A stretch of DNA of 64,000 bases from Manduca sexta (GCF_014839805.1 NC_051140.1:14281826-14345825); one strand, 5' to 3'. Positions 11,958-24,607 are shown, counted from the first letter of the stretch. Translations and numbers: made by a program. The notes: generated by a model not told the origin, from the letters alone.

Positions 11958-12524
11958 TTTATTGTGATAAGTTAATGTAAATAACACATTTTGTAACACA
12001 ATAAAATTGTTATAAAATAAAAATATATTGTTTATTTTAAAAAGCTTACAGTATCCAGAATCTATCTATAGGTACCGTTTTAGATTATAATTGCAGTTAC
12101 CGTTAATATTATTCAATAAAAATTTAATAAAAAATTCGAATAAGGGCCGACACAAACATCTTACAAAGTAAAAATATAAAATGTGTTTCCGTCCTTAAAC
12201 TTCAGTATAGGTACCTCGTAATATTTTGACCCAAACATTCTGGAGTCGAGTATTTTCATTTCAATCTATGGTTCGGTTTCCCGGCGCGAGAATGTTTGTT
12301 TTTGTGTATTGGAATTTTTTATTTGTAATTATTTAAAAAAAAATAATTTACTATTTTTTCCAGCATGAGCTTCGATCAATATCATATGATTACACACCTT
12401 AAACTCACCTATTTGCGTCGGGGGTTAAAAAACGGTACCGTAGCCTGTAGGCAGGTGCATCGGTAACTATCGATATCTATCTATATATCGAGAGTTACTC
12501 ACTTGTCTCATTACTTAATAGCAG

Positions 12525-12670
12525 TGTATTTGTGCTGTGAAATTCGAGTTTCTGGGTTCGATTCGCAAGTCGGGCAATGAATGTTCAGGTTCTAAGCGGC
12601 AGATCTTTAGGAAGATCGAGACCCTGGGCGGCTGTACCGTACGCCACCATCTAAGACTACCACTACACTT
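12525..12670 (+). mobile_element. SINE fragment, plus orientation
   Basis: A B-box-like GGTTCGATTC followed by AGTCGGGCAATGA matches the head-body junction of the tRNA-derived SINEs elsewhere in the window (for example near 62870). The A box is degenerate. It lies between ERAL1 and the membrane-protein gene. Confidence 0.5.
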
Positions 12671-13544
12671 AGACCTATTATGATTTATCAAATTTTATAT
12701 CTTCGAATTCCGAAGTTTTGTTTTAAGTTACGAATAATACACACCATGTGGGAGCGAAACTATTATCGATAAAACCAATATTTCCGTTTTGGCAGTCCAT
12801 TCCACTTCTCGCTAAATTAGTGTGCATACTGCTGCGTCATATTACGTTAGAGCGGTGTAATACCGCGCATCCAATACAGCTAAGTATGCTACCTAGTTAA
12901 TTATTATCAAGAACATAGTTCTTATTCTAAGATTCTAGAGTCTAGACTCTAGAGAGAGCTAGAAGGTCTAAGCTCGAAGCGTATTTTAAGCATAAGTCAA
13001 AAGAGAATTAGATACGAACTTAGCATAGGCTTTCCGTAGTATTCTAATGCTTTTTGGCACAGGCGGACTAAGGTCTTTGTTCTTACGTAGTATTTGTATG
13101 CACTTTGGTCTTTCTCTGCGCCTCAGTCTGCGATCTTAGCTGTGCTAGGGACCATAGATTTAAATGTCTCTATGCTAGAAAGCGAAAATTATTATCTACC
13201 TTACCCAAGAAATTGGGTCTCGACCTCAGAACAATGACAAGCACTTGACCTTATCTTATTAACTATATTTGTTTATTGTCACATTGTAGTCCTCAGATTG
13301 CAGTCACAGACGATATTAGATCTACCTATCAAAATTTGTCCATGTCTTTTCCTGCTTTGACTTTGACAAAATCATCGTATGACAACGATGGAGTCATTAT
13401 CTAAAAATTTGTTTATATAATTGGACAATGAACTTTGTTTTTGTATACGCTATTATTTACTACTTGACATTGGTTAAATCACCAAAAGATGGTGGAAATC
13501 AATAATTAACTCAGGAATTAACTTGAATTGAATTTATCTACATC
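12671..13544. other. Intergenic; 20-bp perfect palindrome at 12934-12953
   Basis: No gene or recognised transposon. The only structured feature is the palindrome TCTAGAGTCTAGACTCTAGA at 12934-12953. The promoter of the next gene should lie near the right end. Confidence 0.5.
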
Positions 13545-14006
13545 ATGAGTGTTTTAGATGAGTGCTGTGAAGTACCAAGATGTTGCTGGTTCATAAAATT
13601 GCGACGAGGATGCATATTGATTGCGTTTTCGACTATAATTCTGCTACTTATACTCTTATTGTTACTCATATTTGTGGCTTCAGGCGTCGAAGATATGGGT
13701 TTAGGGGACTATGTGTCCGTGTATGCAGTATATTTTTATTTTATTTTATGTGTGTTTATGTTTATTGCGAGCGTCGTTTTACTTTTTGGGATTTGTGTAA
13801 AGAGTGAGGCAATGGTATCTTTTTATGTATGGCATCTGTTGGTACATGGATTGATAATAACACCATTTTTTGTTTTTTGTTTTGTAATGGCATTACTGCA
13901 TGGTTCAAAAGAATTTGCAATATTTACTATAATATTTAGCATTTGTTATCTTACTTTTATATACCATTATTTCCTTGTAACGAACACTTATAGAATGAAG
14001 TTTTAA
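13545..14006 (+). CDS. Small four-helix membrane protein of unknown function
   Basis: An uninterrupted 153-residue frame with no visible intron. It begins at an ATG preceded by ATC and ends TAA. The N-terminus is cysteine-rich (CCEVPRCCW) and is followed by a basic patch (KLRRG). Four hydrophobic segments lie at about 22-46, 60-84, 92-115 and 123-147, so a tetraspan membrane protein with both ends in the cytosol is inferred. The layout resembles small insect tetraspan families such as DUF4728 or pasiflora-like proteins, but I see no motif that decides this. AATAAA at 14051-14056 is a plausible poly(A) signal 45 bases past the stop. Good codon structure and the topology argue for a real gene; its function is unknown. 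Confidence 0.7.
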   Translation: MSVLDECCEVPRCCWFIKLRRGCILIAFSTIILLLILLLLLIFVASGVEDMGLGDYVSVYAVYFYFILCVFMFIASVVLLFGICVKSEAMVSFYVWHLLVHGLIITPFFVFCFVMALLHGSKEFAIFTIIFSICYLTFIYHYFLVTNTYRMKF

Positions 14007-14149
14007 ATAACAGGATTGAATGTGTAATTATATTAACATATTATTATGATAATAAACATGTTGCAAACTGTACAGTATTATACAGCCTTTTTATTGCACC
14101 ACATTGATTTATGGGTAAACCTGTTTTATAATACGTATCTAAATATTGT

Positions 14150-14280
14150 GGTTGTGATGTTTTTTTAATCAGAAATAGGCAGATAAACAAATTAGTCAGG
14201 CCCGAATCGGAAATTGAACCCAGCAACCTCAGGGCTTTTAGCTTTACTACGCTGCCACTAGACCAATGGATATGGTTACA
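14150..14280 (-). mobile_element. SINE head fragment, minus orientation
   Basis: On the minus strand the segment reads TGGTCTAGTGGCAGCG, then GGTTGCTGGGTTCAATTTC. These are an A-box-like and a B-box-like element with tRNA spacing. It lacks a tRNA fold and end and is followed by unrelated DNA, so it is a SINE remnant and not a tRNA gene. Confidence 0.5.
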
Positions 14281-15114
14281 GTTATAAATAGGTTCAACGT
14301 GTGTAATGACAAAATAGTACAGTAATATAATATTATGTATATAACTTTTGCAATTTGTATGTTTAGTAAGTACTTCCTAACCGTTTCAGACACTGACATT
14401 TTCCATGATGAAATAATGAAAATGAATTGAGTATCTAATGACTGTTTAGAGATATATCCAATTTTGTAGCGTCATTGCTTATTTCCCTAAAAATGTAGCT
14501 GCTACTCAAGCTACAATACAATTAATTAAAGACCTATACAGAATATATCTATACAGAAGTTGAATCAGTTTAGAATATGCCTATAGAAAATTTCGACTTC
14601 CATACATTTGTATAATACTCAGTGGTTTCCATATTTTACGACAAATAAACAACAGCATTAAAGCCATATCTCTGTCGCGAGACTTTCTTGAATGTAATAA
14701 GTTACAATTTTATTTGACTTAAATTATTGTTAGTTAACCACGGGCATCTTTATCTTTTTACGCGACCTAAGCCTAAGAATAGAATTATAGGCGCCCACGT
14801 AACATTAAGAGACTGTACAGCTTAACCACAAAACTTTGTTAAGACTTGTTTACGAACAGTTACAGTTCCCACTTTATGTGATGGCGGTCCCTAACTTGCT
14901 GTATAAGATACTTTATACATACACGATTTAAACGATCTTAGTTTTGAACAAAGCTAGTTTAATTACAATGACCTGGATACCTCTGCATTTGCCTGCCTCC
15001 TTAGAAAGTATGTATAAATAATCCAAGAACAAATTACTATCTTATCTACTTAATATCTATCGAATATCGATACCTAGCGATGCATGGAATGGATCGATGA
15101 GTGACTCTTGGGCT
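14281..15114. other. Intergenic, nothing recognised
   Basis: AT-rich DNA with no coding exon, RNA gene or repeat that I recognise. Confidence 0.5.
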
Positions 15115-15350
15115 CTCCCTTTTTTTTTTTTTTTTTGGTTTCGCGGAGAAAGTCCCTTATTACTACCGCCCAGCCTTCGTGGGGGGCGACTGAGCGGTTA
15201 TGCTGGGGTAACCGTGCCTTACGGCCCGGATTTGAAGACGACCTTCGGGCGACCGCCGGGCCGAGTCCCTAACCCTATATACAACTTAAACCTATGCACG
15301 ACCTACCAGCTAAAACTCCGCGGTGGCCCTCTTCGGCGCATTAGGAATTG
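15115..15350 (-). mobile_element. LINE 3' end with poly(A), minus orientation
   Basis: A run of 17 T at 15120-15136 adjoins a GC-rich stretch that contrasts with its AT-rich surroundings. On the minus strand this is a GC-rich 3' UTR, including GGACTTTCTCCGCGAAACC just before the A tail. This is the pattern of R1/Jockey-type LINE tails in Lepidoptera. No reverse transcriptase remains, so this is a short 5'-truncated insertion. Confidence 0.65.
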
Positions 15351-17146
15351 GTACTTATCCACAATTTCTTTAACTTCTTTTAAAAAATTTACACCTCAGA
15401 AAGTACATAACTTGAGATACATTCGAGTTATGGGTCGTGGATTTTATCGTTATGAGTAAAATTGATAACTATGCAAGGAAATATTGCAATGAAGGCCTAG
15501 ACATTTTTCACTGACCTAGAACCTATTATTCACCGTATTCAAAGAAGCGCTCTGAAGCTAAATAAAATTGCAACGTCGAAGTGCAGCTCCTTGGGGAATT
15601 CACGGTAGCTAAGGTTTATGGCACGTCAAAGGATGTATGGAAACAGGCCTAAACTTTAAACACCTTGTAATGTTTATGTAGCGGCATGGATCGAGAACTT
15701 AAAATGATTATCAAATTCCATGACAAACCAGTTTTCTCGCGACACGTGTGGTAGATAATGTTTATTTGTAAGGTTTTTAGAGTCTATTATTTTCGGACTG
15801 TATGATATTTTGCCCCTAGAGAATCCATCTCTTACGTTAAAAGTTGAATCGTATAAAAATAATTCACACTCGGAGCTTGGCTTCGGCATAACTGCACTTT
15901 AAGAGTAATGGTTGAACGATTGTTGCGCTGTCGAAATATCATCTCGAAGGGTTTTAAAATCAAACCTCTAGTGTTCCGGATGTGTTAAAATCCTTTCAAA
16001 GTAAAGCTTTTAAGCACTCGAGTCACAATTACACTCGCGTGCTTCTAAAAATTCACACCGACCGTTTTTAGTACGTGGACTCCAATCGAACAAAAGTTTC
16101 AGATGTGTATGTAAATGAGCTACATATTTACCTCTATCACGTATTCTGTTAAAAAAAGGCGCCGTATTTCTAGCAAAGAATAGGTTGAGGTAGTATAATT
16201 GTGTTTCGTAATGTAACGTCACTGTAAATTTATTCGTTTCGATATATTGCAAATAGTTTTGTACTACAGTTACGTATTTGATATAATTTATCACCTTCTT
16301 ACTTATTATTATCGGCTCGTTGCTTTAGTGTCAGACCTATGTGGAACGTGAACGGGAAGATTCGTGTTTGATTCATGATTCACTATAAAAATATCTAGCA
16401 AACAATTCGGTAATAAACGTGTAGTTATCACAGAGTAGTGTAATAAAAACTAATACCTCATAAGTAAGAATTATTACAAATCATGTTTAACTACATTTTA
16501 GATGTGGGTAGATAAGTTTTAAATCAAGTAAAATTAAATGTAGTTTCAATAACGCTAGAGGATATAAAGTTTACAATGTTTGCACCCGAGAAAACAGCAT
16601 CTATTAAAGTTTCCGATATCCGATTCAGAAATTAATAACACCTGTGGCACTTTAAACTGTTCCTTCTAGTGCAGGTAAACGGCAGGTAAACAGTGTAGTG
16701 CTACACTTCCGCACGGACAGGTATTTTTGTCTATTAACGTAACTAGGAATACCTATTGGGGGGTTTGCTTAATTTCTAAGTAATATGTCAATTGTCATGT
16801 AGATTATGAATAAAAAAAACATGGCCACTAAATACTTAATTTAGTAGCGACATTTTATCACTGTAGATAATGAGGTTCTAAGTTTTTATTAGACGTTTGT
16901 TAATTCTTTATTGGTAACGTTAGGGGGCTTTATTCCATCTGCTATAGAAAAAATAAACGTACAATAGCTAATAATTATATTGATAAGATCACAAGATCTT
17001 ATTCCGTATATGAGTAATAATTAATAATAATATATATTTTTTATTTTAAGTAAATAACTGAATTTGTTTACAATTTCAATGGTTACAAATTATAAGCTTA
17101 TTATAAAAACAAAACAATAAAAATTACATGACCATCTTTTTGCAAT
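15351..17146. other. Intergenic, nothing recognised
   Basis: No exon, RNA gene or transposon could be supported on either strand. The short open frames here lack family features. Confidence 0.5.
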
Positions 17147-17264
17147 TAAGGGCGTTCTAATCGAAGCACAACTTTGTTAGCAATATAGGTGAAAGAGTTG
17201 ATAGGTGAGAGAGAGACCCTATTTACATGGCTATCAAAGTTGTACTTCAATTAGAATGCCCATA
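17147..17264. mobile_element. MITE-like element with ~31-bp terminal inverted repeats
   Basis: The left end (from 17147) and the reverse complement of the right end (to 17264) share TTA-GGGC-TTCTAAT and ACAACTTTG, with about four or five mismatches over 31 bases. The interior is only about 55 bp. This size and structure fit a miniature inverted-repeat transposon. The target duplication is unclear, though both ends abut TTA. Confidence 0.65.
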
Positions 17265-19184
17265 ATAGCCTAAAGACGGTTTCGCCCTCATAGACAAAAT
17301 AGGACCCACTGAACTCGTCATCATAATTATTATGGGTGTAGGGTCGTCGTATTTTTTGTTAAATCCGGACGTGACAAAATCACTATCTTGTTCTTGAACT
17401 TAACAGTGCCGTCCATCATAAAACGCGTTGCATTTCTCGAAGGTCATCAATTTATGCCAGGTCGCATTCAGCTCGTGATTTTCTATCGTTTCGTAACTTT
17501 TGACATCTGCATCATGGTCGCAAATTCGAAGATATATCTTGAAAATATCGTTGTAAATACAACACAGAGTTTTGATGGGCCCGCGCGTACCCACCTGCTC
17601 TGTGCCTAGATACGCTTATGCAATTCTCTGTACATTGAACTCACCTGAGCGAGTCGAAAATTCGGCCACGTGTGCGCTGTCACGTCTACTAACTTGCATG
17701 TGCTTAGAAATGCGCCAAAACGTTCCTAGACTGTGTGCCGCCCTTATAGCATTAGTTTCGTTGTACGTGTCAGCTTATCTTGTGTGCATACTGTTTTATT
17801 TGTAAATTTTAATATTATGTTTCGATTAAGCTTCTATGTATTGTACATGTGAAACGTCAGACATGTTTATCTTTCGAAGGAAAAGTCGCTATCTAAAACT
17901 CTACATACTACCATAAATTCCTGGAAACATATTTTCTACTAAAAATTACGGCTACGCCCGGTTTACTTCACAATTCTTAGAAAGCATGTTTATAATTTGC
18001 AGTAGTATACTCATATACCTATGTACTTTATTAATTCTTGGAACGTTTACATATTTTTAGAACGCTACAGCATACCAACTAGGGATCAAAAGCATTCAAG
18101 GAGTCTTATTTCAATACAGTTCAGTATCTTAGCTTCATTTCATTGTTATTTATGCTGACCAGTGACACTCATAATATATATAGGTACCTGTAGTTAATTC
18201 GTAATTTACGAGTATATTCTATAGTGAGATACAATTTTACTCAAAATTAATCATTTTTGTAGAAGTACCTATCTTCGATTGTACCTCTTAATGATTCATC
18301 TTATTTCTAATAAGTAATATTAGATACTTTGTCAAAAACTCAATATTAAACTAAAAACATTTGTCACTTGATTTTTGCCGAGTGATACCTTGAATGCGTA
18401 AAATGTCTGAATTTACTCATTTTACAAAATATCGAATAAAAACACAAAATACGGCGAATGGGTAGGCTAGAACAACATTGTTGTTATTACATTTTACATA
18501 TAAAAACTCATAAAAACCTTATATCATGTCTCTGATTTCTTATAGCAATGTTTCGTAACTCAGGTTTTTAAAGGAAGTAAAAATGTATTACGGCGCAAAT
18601 GGTGTATTATTTCTATTACCTGTTTCAACTTTCTTTATAACCGAATAGCTTAGAATATATATAATATTTATAATATAACACTTTAATTACATTAAAATTA
18701 ATTCATTATAACGCTTTAATGTTTATACTTACACATGTTATATCGTACTTATTTCGTTCTCTAATTTCTTATAATTATATGATTTCGTCTTATATTTTTA
18801 TGTATAATATTATAATTTCCATCATTATACTAAAATGTCTTTTGTCACCTCATTCAAGTTTTAGGAATTTACATATTACAGTAAATTCGCGATTGCGGAG
18901 TGCAGTTCCGTCATTACCAAATAATATTAATCTATTGGTTTAGTTATTGACTTTTGTCAATATACAGAGGCGTGTCGATTTCTAATACTTTATATTTAAA
19001 CTGACAATAATGGCAGATTTTCAAATGAAATGGATATTCTATTACCCATACCTATCTGTATAAATATAACCACATAGCTCTACCGCTGAAGCTAAATACT
19101 TAGAAGTCAATTTTCGGTGGTCCGTTAACCAGCGATGCGACGTTGTACCGTGTTTCAGAATACGCTTGGTTAACTAGCTTCGGG
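17265..19184. other. Intergenic, nothing recognised
   Basis: Open frames near 17388-17805 and 18719-18943 have no homologous motifs or splice context. I see no gene here. Confidence 0.5.
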
Positions 19185-19962
19185 ATTGGTTACCTTTTTT
19201 CCGTGGGTAAATCGTCAGTTGACTATCTCCCGCCTTGGGATGGGCGGGAGGGCGTGTCAGACTTTTACCGACTAAGAACCTACGGTGTTCCCATCCTTTG
19301 CCTATGTTGCTAGGTCCAAGATCCGGTGGCATTGAGACCTAGGCAGGCACCGGCCCTAAGGGGCCCCGCAAATTACTCTGACACTGCTCTTCGAGGCGCG
19401 CGTGGAACACTACGCGCCGAACACACAGGCCGTTGGGTGTTTCGGGCGACGGGCTACCCAATGCTCGTCACCCGACGGTCCGCGCCTACGGAGGCCGACG
19501 ATCCTCAGCAGACGTTCGACGCCCGCGTCTTGTGCGTCTGCCGTGGCGGATGGGACGTTGGGCGCTTTGGCGCCATGTCCGCTCCGCCACCTCCTTTGCG
19601 AGCATCACGTCCTCGCAGAAGGAGGTGACTGCGTCCCACTCTCTCTCCCCGGAGCATGGCTTCTACCAGGCCCCGACGCGAGAGGTCTCTCCGCCACCGA
19701 TGGCCGTTGTGAGAACACGGCGGGGCTCAGCCAAGCTGGGCACACCTCCACCGTATGCTCCACCGTGTCCTCCGGCCGATCCGCACAGTAAAACACGCGG
19801 GCGTATCCTCCACCCGGATCCGATACAGGTACCTGCCGAAGCAGCCGTGACCGGTCAGTACCTGCGTCGTCCGGAATGAGAGGACGCCGTGACGTCTCGT
19901 CAGCCACACCTCGAAGAGGGGACTTACCGCCGCTATAGTGGCGTGCCCAATTGGTTACCTTT
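19185..19962 (-). mobile_element. 5'-truncated LINE (R1/Jockey-like) with 13-bp target duplication
   Basis: A GC-rich insert is bounded by the direct repeat ATTGGTTACCTTT at 19185-19197 and 19950-19962. The minus strand encodes the C-terminal part of a LINE reverse transcriptase ORF, in two frames. One frame (about 19909-19800) has TGHGCFGRYL. The other (about 19800-19690) has a Cys/His knuckle of the form C-A-D-R-P-E-D-T-V-E-H-T-V-E-V-C-P-A-W. At least one frameshift separates them. The short A tail is the T run at 19195-19200. It is a dead, 5'-truncated insertion with a clear target duplication, so it arrived by target-primed reverse transcription. Confidence 0.8.
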
Positions 19963-20384
19963 AACTGAATTTTACCCTCGTCTATTTTGTAAACAAGATA
20001 TTTCTTCAAGTAATTTTGCTATACATCGCGTTTTATTGAGCTGCGGCAGTAAGGGCAGCTACTTTTACAACTGTAGTTATAAAAAACTTTCTTAGGAGAC
20101 TGTCGATAATTTTTCAAAATATAAAGATGAATAGAATTAAAAACAAATGCGATCAAGAAAATTAGCAATTTATGCAATATTTTTTTTGATGCCAATCAAT
20201 CTTTTTGTTTATAAGGATCAAAATACTCTATGGAACCATGAAAGGTCTGAGTACTTTAATGGTCAAAAATTGTAAAAAAGGCCTTAAACTATCACCTCCT
20301 TTTCGTTTTTAAACAGACAAAACTTTGTATTCAGTGTTGATTAATTGACAAAAGAGATGAAGTAAAGGATTAATCTTTTGTAGT

Positions 20385-20650
20385 ATGACCCAGACACATC
20401 ACGTTATCCCCAAAGGGGCAGGCAGAGGTGGAATTAAGGCATTCTTATCGTCAAGATTTTTCCCATGATATTATAGGGAGCGAGCCTCTCACCATATCGG
20501 GCAAAAAATCCAGACTCCCTGCTGGTACTGGTAAATAAACCTAATGGGTACTTGGTTTGGTACACTTTGTCCGTCTTGGGTTTCGAATCTGGGACCTCAG
20601 AGCGGTGTCGTAGAGTTCACGCAATACGACTAAACGGCTACCGAGGCAAA
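20385..20650 (-). mobile_element. tRNA-derived SINE, minus orientation
   Basis: On the minus strand a tRNA-like head near 20650 (CTCGGTAGCCGTTTAGT, then CCCAGATTCGAAACCC) leads into a body with GCCCGATATGGTGAGAGG and a GTGATGTG end. The body matches the plus-strand SINE at 62818-63065 in order and motifs, so the two are diverged copies of one family. Confidence 0.7.
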
Positions 20651-21526
20651 TAATTGAAGTTTACGTATAGATAATGAAATTGTAATAAGCCGATGTATTA
20701 TAGACATTGAACAAAAACTAATGTGGAGGGCTTTATAAGAGCAAGAGAATCCAAACAGATTTTAGATTTTTTGTGTATCTGTATGTTTGTACGCGCATCA
20801 CGCGAAACGTATTGCATGAAAATAAATGCAGTTTCCATTAATGGATTGCTAGGGTCTAATTTAAAATATAGGCTCCATTTTATTCCGGAAAAACTATTAA
20901 AATGCTGGCGGAACCGCCAGGAAAATCTGGTGACAGAAAAATACATACCTACTTTATGTTGAGGATAGTTATCAATATTTAAGGTATTCGTCCATTATTG
21001 GAAATATGATGATGGATACTATATCTAATAAATTACGTTCTCAAGTAAAACATTTGAGCTCATTTTTGCCATCACCCGACGATATTTTCACATAATGTGC
21101 TCTACCGGTCAGCTATCTGCAAGATTTATCTCGACAGTAAAGAAGACCCATAAAATGTTATAACAATTTGCACAAATATGCCCAATAGAATATTAGTTTA
21201 TTACTTAGAGATATTAATAGTACATTAAATTTAAGTAGTAATATCAATGGTTTTCACAAACGTCTCTTGAAGTTATGTTAACTGGTACAATTTCGCCACG
21301 CACTACGAACTGTCAAAGTTTAGAATTCGAAGACTCTGCATATTCATACAATCTTCAAACTACAATGTGCATCCCAAGTTTGCCTCCTGTACTATAATGT
21401 TTTGATAAGTATACTTTATAGTACAGCCACGTGGCTTACATTAATATTATGTATATCTTACTTGTTAATTGATTATAATGTTTAAAGAAATTAAGTATTA
21501 TTTGAAATAGTAGGTAAAATATGTAT
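20651..21526. other. Intergenic, nothing recognised
   Basis: No gene or repeat supported. The overlapping frames at 20698-20962 on both strands lack coding features. Confidence 0.5.
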
Positions 21527-21860
21527 CTCAGTCACAATTATTATGCCCCGGGTCAGGGCATAATAATTGTGACTGAGTTTTTCCATCTCGCAGCTCGAAG
21601 TCAGGAAGTTGGTGGTGCGATACCCCAGTGCCTCGGAAAGCACGTGAAGCTGTTGGTCCTGTGCCTATCTTGTTCCGATCATGTCGGATTTGCCGTCTCA
21701 CCGGACTATGAAAGTAAAGGAACAGAGAACGCACCTGTGTATTACGCACATGCTTATGCACTATAATATCTTTTGCGTACTTGGCTGATTTCCCTTGAGA
21801 TTAGCCGCCGTGGCCGAAATTTGGCTAAGAGGGATTCATTCATTCATTAATTTCATACAA
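21527..21860 (+). mobile_element. 5'-truncated SINE with fold-back end
   Basis: From 21556 the sequence follows the body of the SINE seen at 5150-5475, here in plus orientation, to the GCCGCCGTGGCCGAAATTTG end near 21830 and a short ATTC repeat. The tRNA head is missing. In its place, 21527-21548 is an exact inverted copy of 21556-21577, separated by CGGGTCA. The structure suggests strand switching during or after insertion. Confidence 0.75.
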
Positions 21861-23640
21861 ACAAAAAAAAAACTCTGACACACGGATAAAATAATAAATA
21901 TTTAGTTTATGCAAACATTATGCTCGAAGGGATGCAGCCTAACAATATGACCATAATGTTCTAAGGCCAGCTGTTATTTTCATTAAATGCGCTTATCTTT
22001 AAGATTCATGGGAATTGAGTACCTTTTAGGTATGCTTCACTCTGCCATGGTGATTCATTATAAGATAAAATGATATTATCCTGGTTGTATCGGCTCAATC
22101 ATGGTTTGCACTGGCGCATCCATTGGGGCGAAGTTTTTTTTAGTCCCGCCAGCTGTCTCCCCTCGATAAAATCTGTAGCTACGACATTAATTGTGTAGAC
22201 ATATATGTGTACAGCGCGACTTAAATAATGCAATATGATGGGCGTACCGCAAACTCTAGCACATATCATATAGTACCTAAACAATAGTATTAATGTGATG
22301 TGGTTAAAAATACATATTGGGAATGGATATAATTAAAGTGCATATTATTTCATCGGGCAATTTTTTTTAACTTTTACTGAATTTTACATGTGGTTGAGAA
22401 ACAGGACCTCAATTTTTAATATTTTTTTAGATGACTATTAAAAGTAACCGTGTATGAGAATCACGTTAGTTAGAAACGCACTGGTTAGTTTGTCATTGTT
22501 TAAAACTTTGATCAGTTTGATTCTGCAAAACCTGACCACGATATAAATCACGACGAGAAATTAAATCGGGAAAATGGTGGTTTATCAGTTTTCTATAGCA
22601 TATCTACCAACCCTTCGAGACAGGCAGAAGGACTCAGTTTATGTTATGATTATAATATATAAACGGCGTTATATTCAATACCATTGCAAATACATTTTTG
22701 ACATATATTTGGTTGGTTACTTTATATTATGTTAATATAATTATTTATGTATAAATTAATATAGTTTTTAAAGGCACAAGTATATTTAATATTACAAACA
22801 AATTGATCAAAATAATGAAATGACATAGACATTTAATTATTATGATGATTACCTAAACTGTTCACCGAATAGCAAAATACATTCTTATTTGTCACGACTA
22901 GATTCTAAAATCGTTAATATATTGTTATTACCGCAGTATGTATGTGAAATAAAGCTCCTTTTGGGCCTTAAAAAACATTTGTGGTATATAGTAACCAATA
23001 CAACGTTTAAATTCGTGAGAATGTCAATTCAGTAAACATGTTTTATGAAAATAATATTGCGGTGGAATTGCTGTTCGCGTATTTATTTTCGAAGACACGT
23101 TAAACGTGAATATATTTTTATCCAAAAATAATGTTGGTTTAAAGGACTTCAGATTTCTTTACGAGAAAAAAACACAAACAAAGTTCAAACACACCTAAAA
23201 GGATTCCAGTGTAAACAATGTCGAATCAACACGATGAATTTATCTAAAGGGAAATCTCTCCAGCGAAAAGCAAACACGTCTTGAGCAAAAGACTACTGAG
23301 GGATGAGTGATTCAGTGGGTTAGAAAATGTTAGTTGATTTTTGAATTTCACACTTCAATGCTCGCTTTAACGTGGGGTTGGGGACTAACTTATGCTCAAT
23401 TATGTTTACATATTTTTATGTGATCGTCCGTTTACTCTACAACTTTGAATTTGATTCCAAATTACGTAGTGCTTGAACGACCTTTATTTTAAAGCATCTC
23501 CAATCTATTGCAGGTGGTACCATTATTTATAATAGGATAAATAAATAACACGTACAAGCCTAACAGCTAATTTAAATCGCTTTGATTTCATAATGGAACA
23601 ACCGAAAAAGCTAAGTAGAAGAATATCCTTTACATTTATG
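21861..23640. other. Intergenic, nothing recognised
   Basis: AT-rich DNA with no supported exon, RNA gene or transposon. Confidence 0.5.
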
Positions 23641-23649
23641 TAGATTGTG

Positions 23650-24170
23650 ATATAAAACCGGATAAGTGCGAGTTGGACTCGCGCACCAATGGCTTCGTAC
23701 AAACTTGTAGGTAAGGTATATAAGTTCAAACTTTATAAACTTACTTTGCCGTTCGATCCCTAGACACGATTTTTGCACCAACCGCAAATAATAAGTTTAT
23801 ACTGGTAAATTCGTATTTTCTTTTTATTAAAATAAATATTTATGGTTTCCTGATTTTTCTACAATATGCTGTGAGACATTGCTTCTTGACAAATTTCATG
23901 ATTTTAGCTCTACTGGAAGTATACTATAGGATTTGATTCGCTTGTGAAATCGCAAAGTATGTGATATAAACGGCTAATTGAGTTTTTCACAGCTAAAAGA
24001 GACCCTAGACCGGAGGTTTTGATATAAATTAAAATTTGATACTTCTACGCGTTCCTGCCATAAAGAGTCTTGACAGACAGACAGACGGGTCGACGGAGAG
24101 ACTGACAACATAGTGATCCTATAAGGGTTTCTTTGTAAGGTAAGAAAATTTAAAAATGGGCTTCCTTATA
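23650..24170 (+). mobile_element. Interspersed repeat remnant of a widespread lepidopteran type
   Basis: Two stretches I recognise as common lepidopteran repeat sequence bracket this interval: GTGCGAGTTGGACTCGCGCA near 23665, and GACAGACAGACAGACGG followed by AGTGATCCTATAAGGGTT near 24075-24130. The class is uncertain. No open frame remains. Confidence 0.5.
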
Positions 24171-24198
24171 TTTTGTCTTGGCGGCTTACCAAAAAATA

Positions 24199-24607
24199 TG
24201 TTTAATAGCGTCGGAACAAGCCTTATTGTTAATAAAACCACTATGACGGATCACTGTTATTTAATTTGATATCTTAAACATAAACTTAAAGAACTACATT
24301 ATTGTGGCTGCTCGCCGGCAGCCCGTGACAGGAAGAAGGAAGTGGAGGCGTGTTGCCACAAAACAAATTAAATTACATATAAACAAATGTTACCCTAAAC
24401 AAATATAAATGTACCCATTCAACATGCCTCCTTACATTTATATTTTAACTAAATCATATCATACACTACTCATATCAAGTATTTTAAATTAAAACAATAG
24501 CTCTATAAACATTACCTTCAGTATAACATATTAATTGTAACTTTTTTTTTTTATATTACAATTATCATCTTTTAATTAAACAATTTAAACCAATATTTAT
24601 CTCAACA
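24199..24607 (-). repeat. Putative copia 3' LTR
   Basis: It begins (minus) at TGTTGAG, 29 bases past the pol stop, and ends at a candidate TTAAACA, so it would have TGTT...AACA ends and a length near 409 bp. The partner LTR is not in the window, so the inner boundary is inferred from the usual copia layout and the outer one is a guess. Confidence 0.45.

Noticed and set aside
15097..15459. Plus-strand 120-codon frame starting in a T run
   Set aside because: It reads through the poly(A) tail and 3' UTR of a minus-strand LINE.
19326..19879. Three plus-strand frames of 100-148 codons, Arg/Pro rich
   Set aside because: They are antisense to a GC-rich LINE remnant whose real coding strand is minus.
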